Origin: Burhinus oedicnemus
Lineage: Eukaryota > Chordata > Aves > Charadriiformes > Burhinidae
Length of the DNA stretch: 64,000 bases
NCBI GenBank assembly: GCA_008921705.1
Contig: VFFE01006714.1
Location: 186,033-250,032 of the forward strand
Direction: 5' to 3'
Of this stretch, positions 24,401 through 39,400 are shown piece by piece. Numbering within the stretch: position 1 is the stretch's first letter; every line of letters starts with the position of its first letter. Made by a program: the position numbers and the translations under genes. The notes beneath the pieces were generated by a model. That model ran no database searches, had not been told where the DNA came from, and was given only the letters and a program-made list of their open reading frames with translations.

Positions 24401-27400
24401 TAGTGCATGAACAAACGCTTTGAAAATATATTTTGAATAAAATATCCACAAAACAAGACTGGAAAGCACCTCTTAAAGTAGTAAACCCAGACAAAATTAC
24501 ATGAATGAAGCTAATGATGTAAGACAACTCGGTGTGGCAATGGCTAAAAGAGAGCCCTTCAGCTGCAAAAGCAAGTTTGAAGCTCTGAAGCAGAGATACC
24601 AAACATGCCTGCAGCATTCATCCCTGCTATTTTCCTTCTCTTGCAGGTAAATCCCACACAGTCCCTCAGATGCAAGAGGAGTCCATTCTCTAGAGATCTT
24701 GCATGAAATCAAAAGTAAGTTATATTTTGTGGCATAAACACAGTGTTTAAGATTCAAAGGACAAAGTCTACCAAGCTGTGATTCTATGCTTAGTAACTTT
24801 AGCTTTTTTGAGATAAAAATTTACTAATATTTATGTTTTGGAGAAATTTCTCAAATGCAGCATTGGCTTATCTCTCAGACAGAGAGAATGAGAGACCAGG
24901 TTCTTACCGAGTTCATGTCTGGAGGGCTTATTTAAATAACTCAAATGACAAAAACACACACTTCCTCCTCAAAAGAAAGTAACAAACTCACACTATTAAA
25001 AGACCTGAAAAGTCCTGCTATGATTCACTATTCAGGCAGTGATAAAGCAGCACATCAAGCACAAGCTTAGGAGACAAACCATCTCTTCCTGTAAACTGGT
25101 GTAACCCCACTGATTTCAGTGAGGTTCTAGCAAGTTATCGCAGCTGAAAGTCAGGCTGTTAGGAAGAGGGGCCCAATCCTGCGGGGCTCACTCTCTGTAC
25201 ATGTTTCAATAGATGCATCAACAACAGGGCAGCCCTCAGTCCTGACCAAAAATGTCACATATTCTGCCTTAATTATGACTAGGAATGGGCTCTAGGACAA
25301 CCTTTTTCATGTTCCTGGACTGGTTTGGAGAGCACCCACAGCACTAGCACTCCCTTGAGACAGGATGAAAAGATGCTCCTGCAGCCTCTGCCTGCCCACT
25401 TATTTTTGCAGAGCTGCTACCAGATCAAAAATGAGGCCCCAGGGTGCTTGCCTGTCCTGGCACACCTTCAAGAAAGGCTCTGAAACTGTCTACTTAAGGG
25501 CAGGTAGCATTTGTATACATGCATGGGCTGTCTATATGGGACAGCAGATGCCACATTTATGGAGCTGGGGATTTTACAGAGATCTTGGGAGTGGTTTATA
25601 AAGTATGTGTGAATGTGGCATTTACTTACACTGTATAAGTGAGGATTAGGGAACCAGCCTTATAGCGTAGGCTATAAAGAAGAAATAGCCCACAGCAGCA
25701 GACCGATCACATACGTTTCTCAAGCTGTTTGTTATTAACCAGGCCTGACCACAGCGTATGTTAAAAACCAAAGTTCTTACTGAGAACCACAAATGAGGTT
25801 TTCTTCTGGTTTCTCTGCTTCGGCAATTTCCGTGTCCTGTTTACAAAGTGTCCCCATGTTCTCATTCACTACACAAAGAAATTCCACCACTGTAAGAGCC
25901 AGACCTGAGCCTAGGACTCACCAAGAGTGGTTTGGGCAGGTTGTCATCCTCACAGATGGCTGTTAGCAAGAGGCCAAAGAGCTTCCCAGGAGCAGCAGAT
26001 GTTGAGGAGAGGGGTGCATTGTCCAAGTGAGTGCCTGGGCCACGCCAAAAAGCCCAATTTATGATAGATCTTTTCCTTTTAAATGACTTTTGGCTTAAGT
26101 CTGGGAAAAGAGAAAGGTGTTTATTGGAAGAAATGCATTTCAATTCTAATTCCAGTATTTGTTTTGTGGTGGTTGCTATGGTTTCAAAGGAAAAAATGTC
26201 ATGAACTCAACCAACTCCTTGGCACCCAGCTCAGCCTAATGCACCACGCACATACCTGTGTATGTGTGTGTGTGGAGAATATGCTGCCTTACCCACAGTC
26301 TTAAGAGGATCACCAGGATCTGCACTGCACTGCTGGACCACAGCGTCAGCACTTACAGCTAAGTGCAGGATGGCAAACCTCAGCCCATTGGCTTCATGTG
26401 GAGTCAGACTGTGCTAAATAACTCATTTCCCATCCACCAGTGCAAAACCACAGACCTTCTTTGGAAAAAAATAATACATAAACACCACTGCCCTCACCTT
26501 GCCTTGCTGTCCAGAGGCATCCTGGTTCTCCTGGCAATGCGGGAGAGCACCAGAGAATCAACTAATGGGGTGGGATGTTTTCACACCAGGAAAAGTCACC
26601 ACCTTTGCTCTCTTCTCCGCAAAGCAAGCATATCATTAGGGCCCTCACTCCAAGCATTTCCTGACCATAGCCAAGGAACGGTGCCTGCCCTTTAATCAAC
26701 ACCTTCCAGATGGCATTTCAGCGTGCTGCTAACACACTGATGGGCTCGGTTTGTCTTCATTTATTTTAATGTATTTCGTGAGATATCTAAACAGTGTCAC
26801 TAACTGAACCTCTTATTTGCAGTGCATAGAGAAGGAAATACTGATATTAGGATACGAAAAGGTGGTTTTTTTCATATGACCTTTCTCAGCATCAGTCAGT
26901 GTAAACGCTTAACAGCACAGTCTACTGTAAAGGATGGGTTGAGACTGTTTATGATGAAAGTGCTAAACAGAAAAAACTTATTCTGATATATTTTTCCTCT
27001 TCTAGAGGTTTTCAAAGCCAGTCAGCTTTGATTTAGTAGCTTACCTACCCTGTGCACCTTTCTATTAGCTGGTTCTTCCACCTGGTCAAACGTCTAGCTT
27101 TCTGCTGTTGTGGAGGGCAGAGGGTAGAAGCAAGACTTGCAGAAGTAAGGATTGTGGTATAATACCAGAATTTTCTCTCCTATACTTTACTACACTTGTT
27201 TTTAGCCCAAATAGTGATTTTCGTTATACGTCATTCCATTCCAGATCATGCTCCCTTTGGGAATGGGTGGAAGTCTTTTCATTAGAGGCTTACAGGATGA
27301 AAAGTTACAGTTTAACTCAAAATGTGAACATATGTATGTGAAAGCCTGATGAAAAATTCTTTTAATAAAAAATAATAAGGAGGATATAGATTTTAAGCAG

Positions 27401-30400
27401 TCCAAAGCTTCATGAAATATAAGCTTGGCAGCGTCTAAGGCTTTACTTGACACATCATGTTTTGGGAGAACGTAACTAACCTATAGCTTTTAAAATGGTA
27501 ATTTTTCTTTCAGATGACCTGGATATTAGCAGGCAAATACGGTTTACGTCATTTGGAGTTCTATTCTCACAATGGCAAATATAAATTGGTGGTTTTTTCT
27601 GGCAACCCTGTAGATCTCAGTGGAAGTAAAAATTAAGAAGAAACGCTATTTTGGAGAACAAGGAATAGCAGAAGTGGAAAAAATGGGTCTTAAAGTTAGG
27701 AACTTTTCTTAGTCTCTCACTGTTTGCTCCACTCTTAAAAGTCACGGCCCAAACTGACAATGTGAGCAAGGTGTAATTGTGATTAACTGCAGCTCTCTCC
27801 CGGGACAGGAAGGAAATCTTAGTAAGTGTTCTTCAATATACCAGGGCAGAAACCAACAACTGATGTATGGCAATGAAATGCCATGTCACTTACAAAACTA
27901 ACATTCACTGAATAACAGGAAAACTCATCCTTTCCATATCCCCTTTTCTAAGGGGGTTAAGAAGTCTTAGGGTAACGAGCAGATGAGAAGGGGGGAAGGT
28001 ACACTTTCTTTTCCTGAACCTGTGCAAAGTTACAACACTAGGAGAAGCTCAGCCTCCTCTCAGCCAAGACAGATGCCAATTATTGCTTTGCAGAAGTACT
28101 TCAGTACAAAAACATCAGGGCCTTGCTCTGGTGGATTATTCTAGGCCAGAATCAGAAAAAAAGCAATACTTCTTTGGTTGCAGACCTTGCTCAGAGCTCA
28201 CAGCAGCCATCTATTCTGCTCATATTTTACATGCAGGGAATTTCTGTTCATAGGTAGTGTCCCAGCCATGCAAGTGGTGTTTCCTCTTCTTGCAAATAAT
28301 CACAAACTTCTAAATAAAACCTCAGATCTATTTAACAACATAGCATCCTTTCTGATCAAATCCCTGTCAAACAGTTTTTAAATACCTCCTTTCTGTATTG
28401 AGACCAACTTGTTGAAATTTTGCTTTCTCTATTAACAGAGAATTAAATAATAATTTGGATTACAGCCTAGCCACTGACAGCAGTCCGTTCTTTCAAGTTA
28501 AACTTCAAGCAAATCAGTATTTACAGTACTTTTTAGACATGTGCTCATGAGCATTACTTAGTGGCTATGTTTAACTGGTAAGTGACTATTCCTGTTACAT
28601 GCTGAAAGGCTGCAGGACAGGCAACAGAAGCACTCCAGTTCTTCCACACAGTAAATTCTTCTGTACTTTTTTTAACCATCCTGCCAGGACAGCTGATGCA
28701 ACTATACCACCACCGCTGGTGTCCACACAGCTACTTATTTGACATGATGGCCAGTTGTCAGTCATGTCTGCCTGTCAACACCTACAAAGCTGCCTAACTA
28801 TGGTGCACGCTGGTACAACTGGGCAGCTACCCCTTGCTGTCTCCAGAAAGGACAGCGTGTCCAGCACAGCAGTATCGGTGCAGGGAAGTGATAGGAGGGA
28901 GGATAGCACAGCATGTGTGGCAGTGAAATGTGGGGATACAAACTCCGCTCCCTGTAAATCATAGAATCATAAAATTGTTTAGGTTGGAAAAGACCTTTAA
29001 GATCATCTAGTCCAACCACTGACCCTACTCTACCAGGTCTGCCACTAAACCATGTCTCTAAGCACCAAATTTGCCTTGTATGCAGTGGTGTGCGTAGTGG
29101 TTACCTAACAACACAGATTTTGGCCTGCTGATCTGAAGGCGAGCCCAAAGCCAGATCATAGCCTTGGCTTGCACACAGGTACCCTCTGCCATTTTCCAAA
29201 ACCAAAATAGGTGAGAAAGAGTTAGGAAGAGCACAACGAACAGCACTGTATGCAAGATAATCTGGTCTGCAAGCAGTCAGACCTATACATCACTTTAAAA
29301 GGCTTTGTCTGATGAAAGTAGGAAAAGGTAAATGGACTAAAAGCCCCTTTTTCCCACTTAGCGCAGTCGCTGTGCATGACTTGCAGGCTGCCCCAGGCTT
29401 CTGCTGCCCCAAAGCCAGCCTTGCCTCCCCTCCTGCGGCTTGCACAGCACCGCTGACACCACATCTGCATTAGAACTTTACAGGCCTGATTTGCATTTCT
29501 ATTTTCTCTTGCCAGTCAACGTCAGCTGCCAAGCGGGGCCTGTAAACCTAATTACACCCCTTTGCTAGATTGCCTCATTCTTAAAATATGCCATGAAGCA
29601 ATATATGATACAAATTACTGGGGAAGGGGGGATGAAGGAGTGTGGAAAGGAAACTGATTTATATAAAATGCAATCAATTTTTGGAATAATTTGTAATAGA
29701 CACGGGTATAGCCTCACTATATTTAATTTCTAAAAACATTACAAATGGATTCTATTCCTATATTGTGGGAGATCTTAGCTATTGGGGAGTGCACAGGATA
29801 ACAGTGTGCATATGTTGTTTTTATTATTATATGGTTATTAATGGCAAATTAGGGCAGAGTTTCTAATTGAGCAGTGTGTTAAGCACAATAAAAACACCCC
29901 ATGTGATGCATCCTTGCTCTACAGAGTTTTGAGTCTAGTGCCCCAATTCTGTAAAGATCTCCTTGTTTGTTTTACTCAAGAGCAGTCAGCAATCATTGTG
30001 TCATTGACAGCAGAGCACAAAACAGAGAGCAGGTGCTCATATTTTTGCAGCATCAAGGCCACAGAATATATTACTGTCTTCATTTTACTCAAACAGAAGT
30101 GAAATAAAGAAGTTGTATTTGCTCACTTCATCTAGGTACTCAAGTACCTGCCTATGCTTTGCCACGTGAGGGTCCCAGTGAGGCAGGTGTATAGTCCTAA
30201 GTACCTTGTTGAGATAAAGGATGCTGACAAACGCTGCATGGGAACTCTGTGCCGATGTCAAGCCTTGACTCCTGAACCGTAAAACCACTCTGCCTTGCTA
30301 CAGAGCACGGCAAGGGCTGCAGAGAGAAGCTCGGATAATAGACTTACAAAAAATTGCAGGGGAGAGATCTTGTCTTTCTTTCACTGGTTTTAGAACAACC

Positions 30401-33400
30401 ATTTGACAGGCAGCTTGTCAAAATGTAACTTACAAAGATGACACACATACAACAGCACACTCAAATCAGGGAGAGCTACATTGCAAAATCCTCCGTGCAG
30501 CTGGAAGGTACATCTGCATGCTCCTCTCTGCTTTCCACCAACCCCCCATCCCAGCACATTTGCAGAGCCTGGGAGGCAGTGGGGCTGTGGGGGAACGATG
30601 CTGGGGCGAGCGGGACGACATACCGTTCAGCTGCTGGCACACAGCCAAGCGGCTTGGCTTCAGCACAAACTGGCACTGCAGCTCCTGGGGCAGCTGCTCC
30701 GTCAAGAAGGACCCCTGAAGCTGCCTGGGGCAGGCACAGTGCTTTGATCCATGGGGCATAGCGTCGCGAATGTGGCTCATTTTAATTCCAAAGGGATATT
30801 CATGTCCTGTTCAAAGATAAATCATAATAATCTGTGTTGGATTGACTGGAGACTTGCAAAACTCCATCTGCCTTGGAGGAAAAGCAGATTTCACATGCTG
30901 GCCTGCAGCACTTTCTCGCTCAGTAATCTCAGAATTGACGCTTTTCTGCATATTTACACTGGCATAAATCATACACTGGCAGATACGGAGTTACTGTGTT
31001 CAGTGTAGTTAAACAGGCGTAAAAGTAAAATCAGACCTATTACAGCTGTATCACACAAAAGCCCCTCACTAAAAATGCAAGTGACTGTTTCTGAATTCAG
31101 TGTTTATTCTTTCTACTGCTTTACTTGTGACACTGAAGTTTAGGTACTGGTTGCTCATATGGTTCTGGCAAGAAATGAGATTTTGGGAGCAGTCATCTGT
31201 CAAATTTTTGCTGAGCATGCAAAAACAAAAAATCCAGTGTGAAAGTGATCTTCCCTTCCTCTTCATGCAACAGCCATCAACTCAGTCAAATGAGACACAA
31301 TTACAGTTCCCGGCTGAGGCTGAAACAGGAAGGAAATGTTAATCATAGGGCTAATACTAATGAGCTACACTCGGCATTAACTAGCATCTTTGGGGACTAC
31401 ACAGAGGCAATTCATTTCTGGAGGAGCTTTCAAAAATGCCACCAGAAAGATATTTTTTGGACTTGTCTAAAGACCTGGCAGTTGAAATATATTAGATATG
31501 GGCACAATGTTAAGATTGTTTAGTCAACTTGCACTTATAAATCAAGAAGAGCATCAGTTTTATATCAGATTCTTCTTTTCCAAGGACTGTAACTTGAATT
31601 TGCAGTGAGAGAGAGTCGGTCAATTAGAAAGGCCTTTCCCATTTCTGAATTCTCTGGTTCTATGTTTAAAACCCTAGCTGTGATTTTATCTGAATCAGCT
31701 ACACATAATAAATAGAAAGACAAAGTCTGGTATGTTTCAAAGACAAAACAGTTTGCACTGTCTATAAGGTGCACAAGTTAGACATTTTATAAATATTAAT
31801 GTTGTCTGACTCCACCAAAGCATTTGGAGCTAAGGCTGCTTTAAGAAGGAATGTTAAGATTTAATGGGGCTAGACTTGCAGGAGGAAAACAGAAAATCCA
31901 CAAATTTTTCTTGTTCTAATCATTTGTGAACTCGTACAGCACAAGTAATGCCGGGCTTCTACAGGGGAAGGTTCTTAATAACAGGAAGGGATTTGTTCTC
32001 AGTGAATCATGGGCCAAAATCAAATCACTCCATCCAATCACTTCTGAGCTTTGGGTTGATTCCTGGGGAGGAAATGTTTCGAAAAGCATTTTAGAAAGTG
32101 AATAAGCAATAATTTGCTCCTAATCAGAGGGGAGCTGTCAGCCAGTAAGAGAAATACAGGATTGGAAAGGACCTCTTGAACCAGTTAACTTGAGCTGTGG
32201 AAGAACAGAACATTTCTCAAAAATCTGCTGAGTTTTGCTGAGGAGGGGAGTAAACAATGCTATGGAAGTGTAGGAAGAAATATGGTAAAGCTGGACTGGC
32301 TCCAGTAGGAGGTGAGTGAGTGGAGAGGCTGACTGTGTAGAAAGACTGAGGCTCATGCAGCAAAACTGGGGCAGAAATATATGAACTTTTTCAACCTCTT
32401 AGTGACATAATCAGACAATCGCTCTTCAAAACAAAGGATGAGCATCTGACTAGCTCCCCAAATAGGCAAACTTGCATGACAGGGAAGTAAGAGAAAAATG
32501 GGAAAAACAAAACAAAACAAAACAAAAGAGGAAACTGCATTTCGGTCTTCTCTGTATTTCTTGCTTCCTTCAGCACTAAAAACTGAGTGAATGTTGAAAA
32601 ACAAAACCATGTCAAGAACTTACCAATAAGAGGGTAAGGAGCATCTTCTCTTCCTGAAATCACCCACAGCTTGTAGTCTTTTTCAGAGCCCTTTAAAACC
32701 AAAATTAAGAATAAGTCTGCCAGCCATTAAGAACAGGTTCGTGTTAGGTTTATCACAATATAAGGATAATCTGCACCTTGGTAGCGGGGTCAAAGGAACC
32801 CGCTTTACTTTTGTAGTGCCCAAACTTGCTACCAGCAAAGCTTCTGAATTGTGTCTGTCATGTGCAATGTGGTTTATGTGATGAGGGTCTAGCTCTGAGC
32901 AGTGAGAGGGGCTGGAGCCTGTCACTTCTGAAGGAAAAGGGTGAGATTTGCCCCAGTTCTCTCACTGCTCCTGGAAGCAGAGGGATGGAGGTCATAGCCT
33001 GCCGGGACTCAGGGTTGCTTTTGAGGCCAGACCAACGCGTTAGCCATGCCAGCCCTCCACGCCATGTACCTGAGTCGGTCCCTGGCCCACATGCCTCCCT
33101 GCTCCCAGAAGGCTGGAAATGAGGCAGCCCCCAGCATGGAGGGGACCTCCGGCCTCAGATGCTGCTCCTGGCCCCCAGCACCTCTGTGCCCCACTTCTCG
33201 CCGCCGGCGCTGAGCAGCACCCAGCCCCAAGAAGAGACAGGTTTGATCCTCCAGAGGGATTACAGATAAGCAGCATGAAGCGGAGGCCTGGCTGCAGAGC
33301 ATGTGGCAGACAGCGGGCCGTTCATGTGAGCTAAGGTGACCCTTCAGCCCCGTCCTGAGTACCAGGGTAATTGCATCCTCCAGGATGTGCTCTGGCACAC

Positions 33401-36400
33401 AGGCACCCTCAGCCTCACACCTGAGATCTCTGCGCAACCATCTACCCAGCTCCTTTACGTTCCAGGCAAGCAGAAGGAGCTCAGGCTTGCCAGCCAACAG
33501 CATCCTGTGCCCTGCACTGGAGAGCAGGGCAGGACCACTTTCACCTGAGACCTGAGCCCGCACTGATGATGGCAAGGTGAGGATGGCACCCAAGGGGCTC
33601 CTGGCACTCAATGCTGCCCCAAAACACGCTCATAGGGCTGCCGTCAGCCCTTTTGTGCAGCCCTTTTGTGTGGAAGGGCTTGGGAGCGCTGGGTGGTGCT
33701 TTAAGACTGCTGAGCCCTCTTTTAAAATTTATAGTGGAGAGAATAAATTTACATCAAAGGACAATTTCCAGAGGATTGGAAAATGTGAATATCTTTGGGA
33801 AAAGCTGTGTAAAACGGCTGATTTGAAAGCAAATTCTAAATATTGCCTTTAGCATAAATATACAAGTCAATGTTGCAGTTTAACTCAAGAATAGTACATT
33901 ATTTCAGATATAACGGCAAGTCAACAGAGAAAAAAGAATGACATTTAATATAAACTACTCTCAGGAAAAAAGGTAATAGCAAGTGGATAAATACACTGCA
34001 TTAAAAGTGATCTATTATATCTTAAATCCCTTTTCAGTGACACTGCTATATCAGGATAATTAAAGTCTAAAAGTTTTCTGGCTACAAAAGGTGACAAATA
34101 CCTCATGAGAGTATTTCTTTAGCTCTAAAATTAAATCCTACCTGCTTTTAAACAGAATTGCCTACTATCCTGCATTGTTTGGACCTTTACTCAGTGTCCC
34201 CAAAGCTCTTGAGACTCTTTCTACTTGCCGCACGCACCTGGTGTAATGCTGATACACTCAATAAAGCCTTCGCAGTTTGCTCTTTGACTGACAGAGCTTT
34301 CTGGCCCATATTAGCACTGCTGTTAAGTTAGCTAGCAGGGGGCAGTACGAAAATAAATAGACTTTGGAGACATCTCTGATGCCTCAGGGCAAGCAGCCAG
34401 GAGCAAATAAATACAGCTGAGGAACACAAGAAAGGGTATTTACTTTTCCTTTTAAATATATATATGAAAGGGTTCATTGCTGTGAAGGGGAAGCAGGGGA
34501 AGGGAAAGAGCTAGTAGGCGCAGTTTTAGGAGGCAGACTGCTCATCTCTTGATTGCAAACGTTGTCCTTTATGGGCTTTATGAGGTCATTTGTCAGTATA
34601 AATGTGACTGTCCCAGAAAAGTCAACAAGTGTACTTACAGAGCTGGGACACCCAAGGCCCTTCTTTCTGCCCCACTTGGTAATTTGGAACAGATGATCAA
34701 TGCCATTTTGCACTAACTACTTGTCATTTTACCAGAGAAACCACAGAGGAAAAAACCTTCATGCGTTAAACCAGAGTGAACTCAGCCAAAGTAATAGCCC
34801 CATTAATCACACAACATGTGAAATGTAGTTTTTGTAATTGCCATTGAAAAGTCATAGAGCTCCTTTCAAGTGGTTGTCTCTGGACATAAATAAAAAACCT
34901 CACGACAGTGCATAAGGAAAAGCATCCTCGCAGTCAGAACAATCCTACAAGGGGGTTGGGTGTTTGATTCATACACAGGCTCCAGCTTAATTTATTTAAC
35001 TTGTTTGATTTTATTGCTAATCTTATGATATGCCTCTAATGAAAAAGGCTTTATGCTATGAAGATGCAGTGAAAAAATGTAGTGTATTACTTGGGCAAAT
35101 AATTCTGCAGGCAAGATTTTACATCTTTCAGATGGCTTTCATTCTTTTTCCACTCGAAATAAAAATGTAAAGAACAAAAGAAATGAAAAGACCACAAAGC
35201 TGAAACCTAACCAGCTCCTCCTCCTGCTCTCAAACAAAATATTATCTTCTAACACTACCATTTTCCTGTTGTTTCTGTACACAAAATGAGGAAGTGTAAA
35301 TGACACTCATAAAATGGGTAAAAATGAAGCATATAATAAAGACCTGCAGTTGTAATATGAGTCTCTTGATTTTTGGTGCAGACTGGGGGAGACAATCTGC
35401 AATTAAATTCCTAATTTTAACTAACATCTTATCCTTCCACCTTGCAGTCCCTCCATCAAATCCAGAGCTACCTTAATTGGACAGAGCCCCAGTCCTGGTG
35501 TAAATGGGATGTTTGAGCCATAACAAGATGGCTAGACAGAAATTGCTGTGCCTGGGAAATACTAAGCTAGCAGAATAGCCCCCTGGATGCATTAAAAGCC
35601 TGTATAAATTAGGGATAATGAATGCTAGGGAAGGCAAACTTTTGCTGGAGGTCTCCAGAAGCCCCAGGGAAGCACAAGACTGGCATTTTGTTCATATTTG
35701 ACTCTTCACACTCAGGGCTGTGGTAAGGAAAGACTTGTCAGATTCCATGCAATGAGATCAACATATGCATCAAGAGCAAGACATTTTAAAAAATCTTGTT
35801 ACCCAAACAGCAGGCTGACAGGCCAGTTAAGAAGCTGTCATCCAGGAGCTTCTACAATCACTGGTGTTGGTTGAAGCCACATTGTGAAATAATGAGAGAA
35901 ACAGAATAAAGGAGCCAGAATTCTTGTTCCTGGCACAGATTCGTTACTATACCTGAGGAACTACCTTGCCTGGTTTAGAGCAAAGGGAGCCAGTTGAGGC
36001 AGTATTGGATCTACTAGGAATCGCTACATCTACTTGGTGCGCTACCCTGCATTATCGTAAATCCTGTAAAAGCCTTTTTCCAAAATGGTTTCAGGGCATT
36101 GCTTAAATTGGGTGCATTCAGACTCTGTGCAATCACTCAGTTACTTTCATATCTCACATAACACTAGAGGTCCATGGATATTTAGAGTGTCTGATTTGGA
36201 CACTTGAGAGCTGTGCTTGTACTTGTAATCTGGGGACACAGCTGATCACGCACGGTTGCACATTCTGAAATCAACTAACAAGCAGGTCAGCAGATTTCCT
36301 GTTCATACTGAAGTACGCAAAATGAGCTGTATCAAACTCTCACTTCTTGTATTGAGGTATTTCCTCTTAGCCATCAGCAAAACAGATTGAAAAGCAACTT

Positions 36401-39400
36401 CAAACATGACAGATCCCTTACAGGGACGAGAGACTTATTCAAAACTTTAAAGGCACTTGATGATCTCTGCAGGTCTATATATTAAAAAGGCACTTTTGCC
36501 TCATTTCAACAACACCAAATTGCTATGATAAAGCGTTTAATTAATGTTCATATCCTAAAACTTGGAAAAAGTGCAAGAGAAGATTTGATTATTAAAAGTG
36601 ACTACAAAAAGACTCGTTAAAACCAGTGCAAGGACTTACGTTAATTCCCAGCTGCTGCAGGGCCATGAGAATCACATCATTTGCTGTATCAACATTGGTT
36701 ACACTTAGGGTTTTTGACTGTGAATAGAAAAAAGGAGAAGGGGAAAGTGGCATTAAAAATTTGGATTTGCAAAGAGTATCTGAAGTGCAGTAGCTCTGCA
36801 TAATTCATTGTTGGAAAAACTGAGAGTATCCTGTTAAAATTTTACTTGGAAAATAAGTTATTCTACATAGATAAAGATCCAGCTGTCTGAGACTGAGGTT
36901 TGATTCCTCTGCTTTGTCACATACTTTCTGTATTTGCTCCCTGCTTCCCCAACAGCTTCATCAGGAGGGACCGTGCCATGATTACTGGGGACAAAACCTC
37001 CACATTAAAATATGCAAAAAGACATAGCCACTAACTGCACTTTGGACACTGCATGAGGGAAATGTAATGGTTTGATTAATTTAAAAGCATACAAGTTTCC
37101 TTTCAAAAAATGAAACATTTCAGTGAGTTTTTTCAGTGAAATCAGAGGTTCTCATATCAATTGCTAATCATTTCTGTCCTTTGCTACTGAAGACCTCCCT
37201 GGTAAGAAAATACTGTACACAGGCTGTTCATCTCTATATCCTTTACCACATTCTATACTGATTTCTCAAAGCTAGATTTGGCTTAGTATCAGAAACACTT
37301 CCTCTTGGCAATCTTTCATCCAGCTAAAATGCTACCTCTCCAGCATCCTCCAGAATCTGCTGATCAGCAGCATGGAAAAGCATGGATCAGCAGAAACACT
37401 GCTTTCTACATAGCTATTGCGACCAGCACGAAGCGCCAAGCTTTGTGTCTGAGGAAGTGCCTCCTTCCACAAGGCAGTCCTTCCAGTGTGAGATTTCAGC
37501 ACCTGCTGCCTGGCACCAGTATTACTGCTGTACAGCTGGGCAATGCTCTGTACCTCCACACCATGGGCTGCTTTTATGCAGAGGAGCACATTTCAAACAC
37601 ACCAGGATTAATGACTCCATCCTCAGCCCCGCTGGGATGTGGCAGCACCGTGCCATCACCTTGCAGAGGCAAAAACAAATGGGAAGAGCGTGTCCAGAGT
37701 GGTTTTTGCTTGCACCATCACACCTACCCTGGACTCACTTCCAAGACAATAGGCAACTCCCACGCATCAAGCACAAGTTACTAAGCCCTCTTTAGAGGTA
37801 TGCTAGTTTGGCTCTGCTAATGAGACTACTACACAGCTTTTGGACTGCAGCTGGTTCACGGCTAACTTAAAGCCCTGGCAGAACAAACACATGCCCGCTG
37901 CAACAAACCGCCCAGGCACATCCAATGGCCCGAAGAATGGAAGGTAGCAGAGCCAGGGTGTAAATGTTCACTGCCAGTCCCAAGACAGTTTGCTATACCC
38001 TGCTACCCTGTGTCACATATCAGTTTTAAACTGGCCATAGGATGTTCAGGTGAAACAACGCCCTGACATTTTGCATTTAGAAAAGATCTGAGCTGTACAT
38101 TTGTGTAAGTCCCTGATGGTAACAAGCTGCCATGGCAATCAAAGGAAAGCAGTGAGAATACTCTATATCTTGCTTCAGGACATATCTGAGCACTCATACC
38201 ATAAAAAATTTAACATTTGCCTGAAGCAATGACATCTGGCTCTCTGGAGTAGGTCAGCGCATTTGCGTAAGTTTTGCTCTTGGCTAGAATATAATAAAAT
38301 GGTTTGTGCCTTGTGTTCAGCCTTCCTTACCTTCCAAAAATGAAATAATTCTTGGGCATCTCCAGCTGCTGTAGCACAGGGACCACAGTGCCATAAGAAC
38401 TATTTGCATCACAAAGTCTCCATCTGCTCCTCCACTGTTTTATTACTGATAATAGCTAGACTACAGTGTGTTGTTCCTAGGACTGTCAGGATCAGGAAAC
38501 CGTATTTGGCACATAAGCTAATTATAACTAAGGAGAAAAGACATTTAAAAAAACCCCAAACAAACTCTTGTACAAGACTGCAACACCTGAGTGCCTGTAT
38601 TATTTATAGACATTTACACCTGAGCACACCTTGATCTGCAGTCTTGCATTTGAACTATCACAATTACTGTTACTGTTTATTAACATTTGTCTTAGCAGCC
38701 TGGCAATTCTCACTATTATTGTTTTATAATATTTTTCTGAAAAAAGGCAGACTCCTTTATGCTTACATCTATGCAAATACAGAATTCTAAGTGGAGATTC
38801 ACTGTTGGGCAAAGAAGTTTAACTTCTGTAAAAAATTCTCATGTCCTTGCAAATGCTCTTTAGGCTTCTGAGCATGAAATACAGATTTTAAAAGCACAGT
38901 TATAAAGAAAGGACAAATGTATAAGAAGCAGAGGAAGAATGGACGGATTATCACTGAAAGCTAGGGTATCTCTAGGGAACTGGCTACATACAAGAATTTA
39001 GTTTAAATTGGTTAAAAATGACCTAGTAAGAAAGGTGCAAATCACCCTGTAGATGACCTTTCTTTATCAATTTACCTTGTGTCTATAAATTTACCAGTAT
39101 CACTTAGTTGATGAAAAACATGCTTAAGGCAATTTCAAGGTGTTCATACACATAGCTTTACTGACTTACAATCATTATAAACAATAAAACACATTGCAAC
39201 TTTGCAGAATTGAATGAAGGCAGCTGTGGGTTTAGATCAGTTTTACAAATGAAAAAAGGGTACATTGTACTGGCATTTCTGAAGATGCTTATGCATAAGT
39301 TCTGCTAGAGGTGTTTTTTGGGACTTCACACTCTACAGTCTTTAGTTTGTGTGCCAGAACCAGTATTTCTTACCAAGCACACTGTCTTTAAAAAGGAACT

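Larger units (their letters stand above)
30807..32623 (-). other. ARHGAP20: ARHGAP20 intron between window exons 6 and 7
   Basis: 1817-bp intron. Holds a likely ancient repeat fragment at about 30940-31045 and an (AAAAC)n tract near its 5' (high-coordinate) end. Confidence 0.85.

Noticed and set aside
37305..37784. 159-codon plus-strand open frame in an ARHGAP20 intron
   Set aside because: No recognisable motif, and an alternative frame of 137 codons overlaps it. No evidence for a nested gene.
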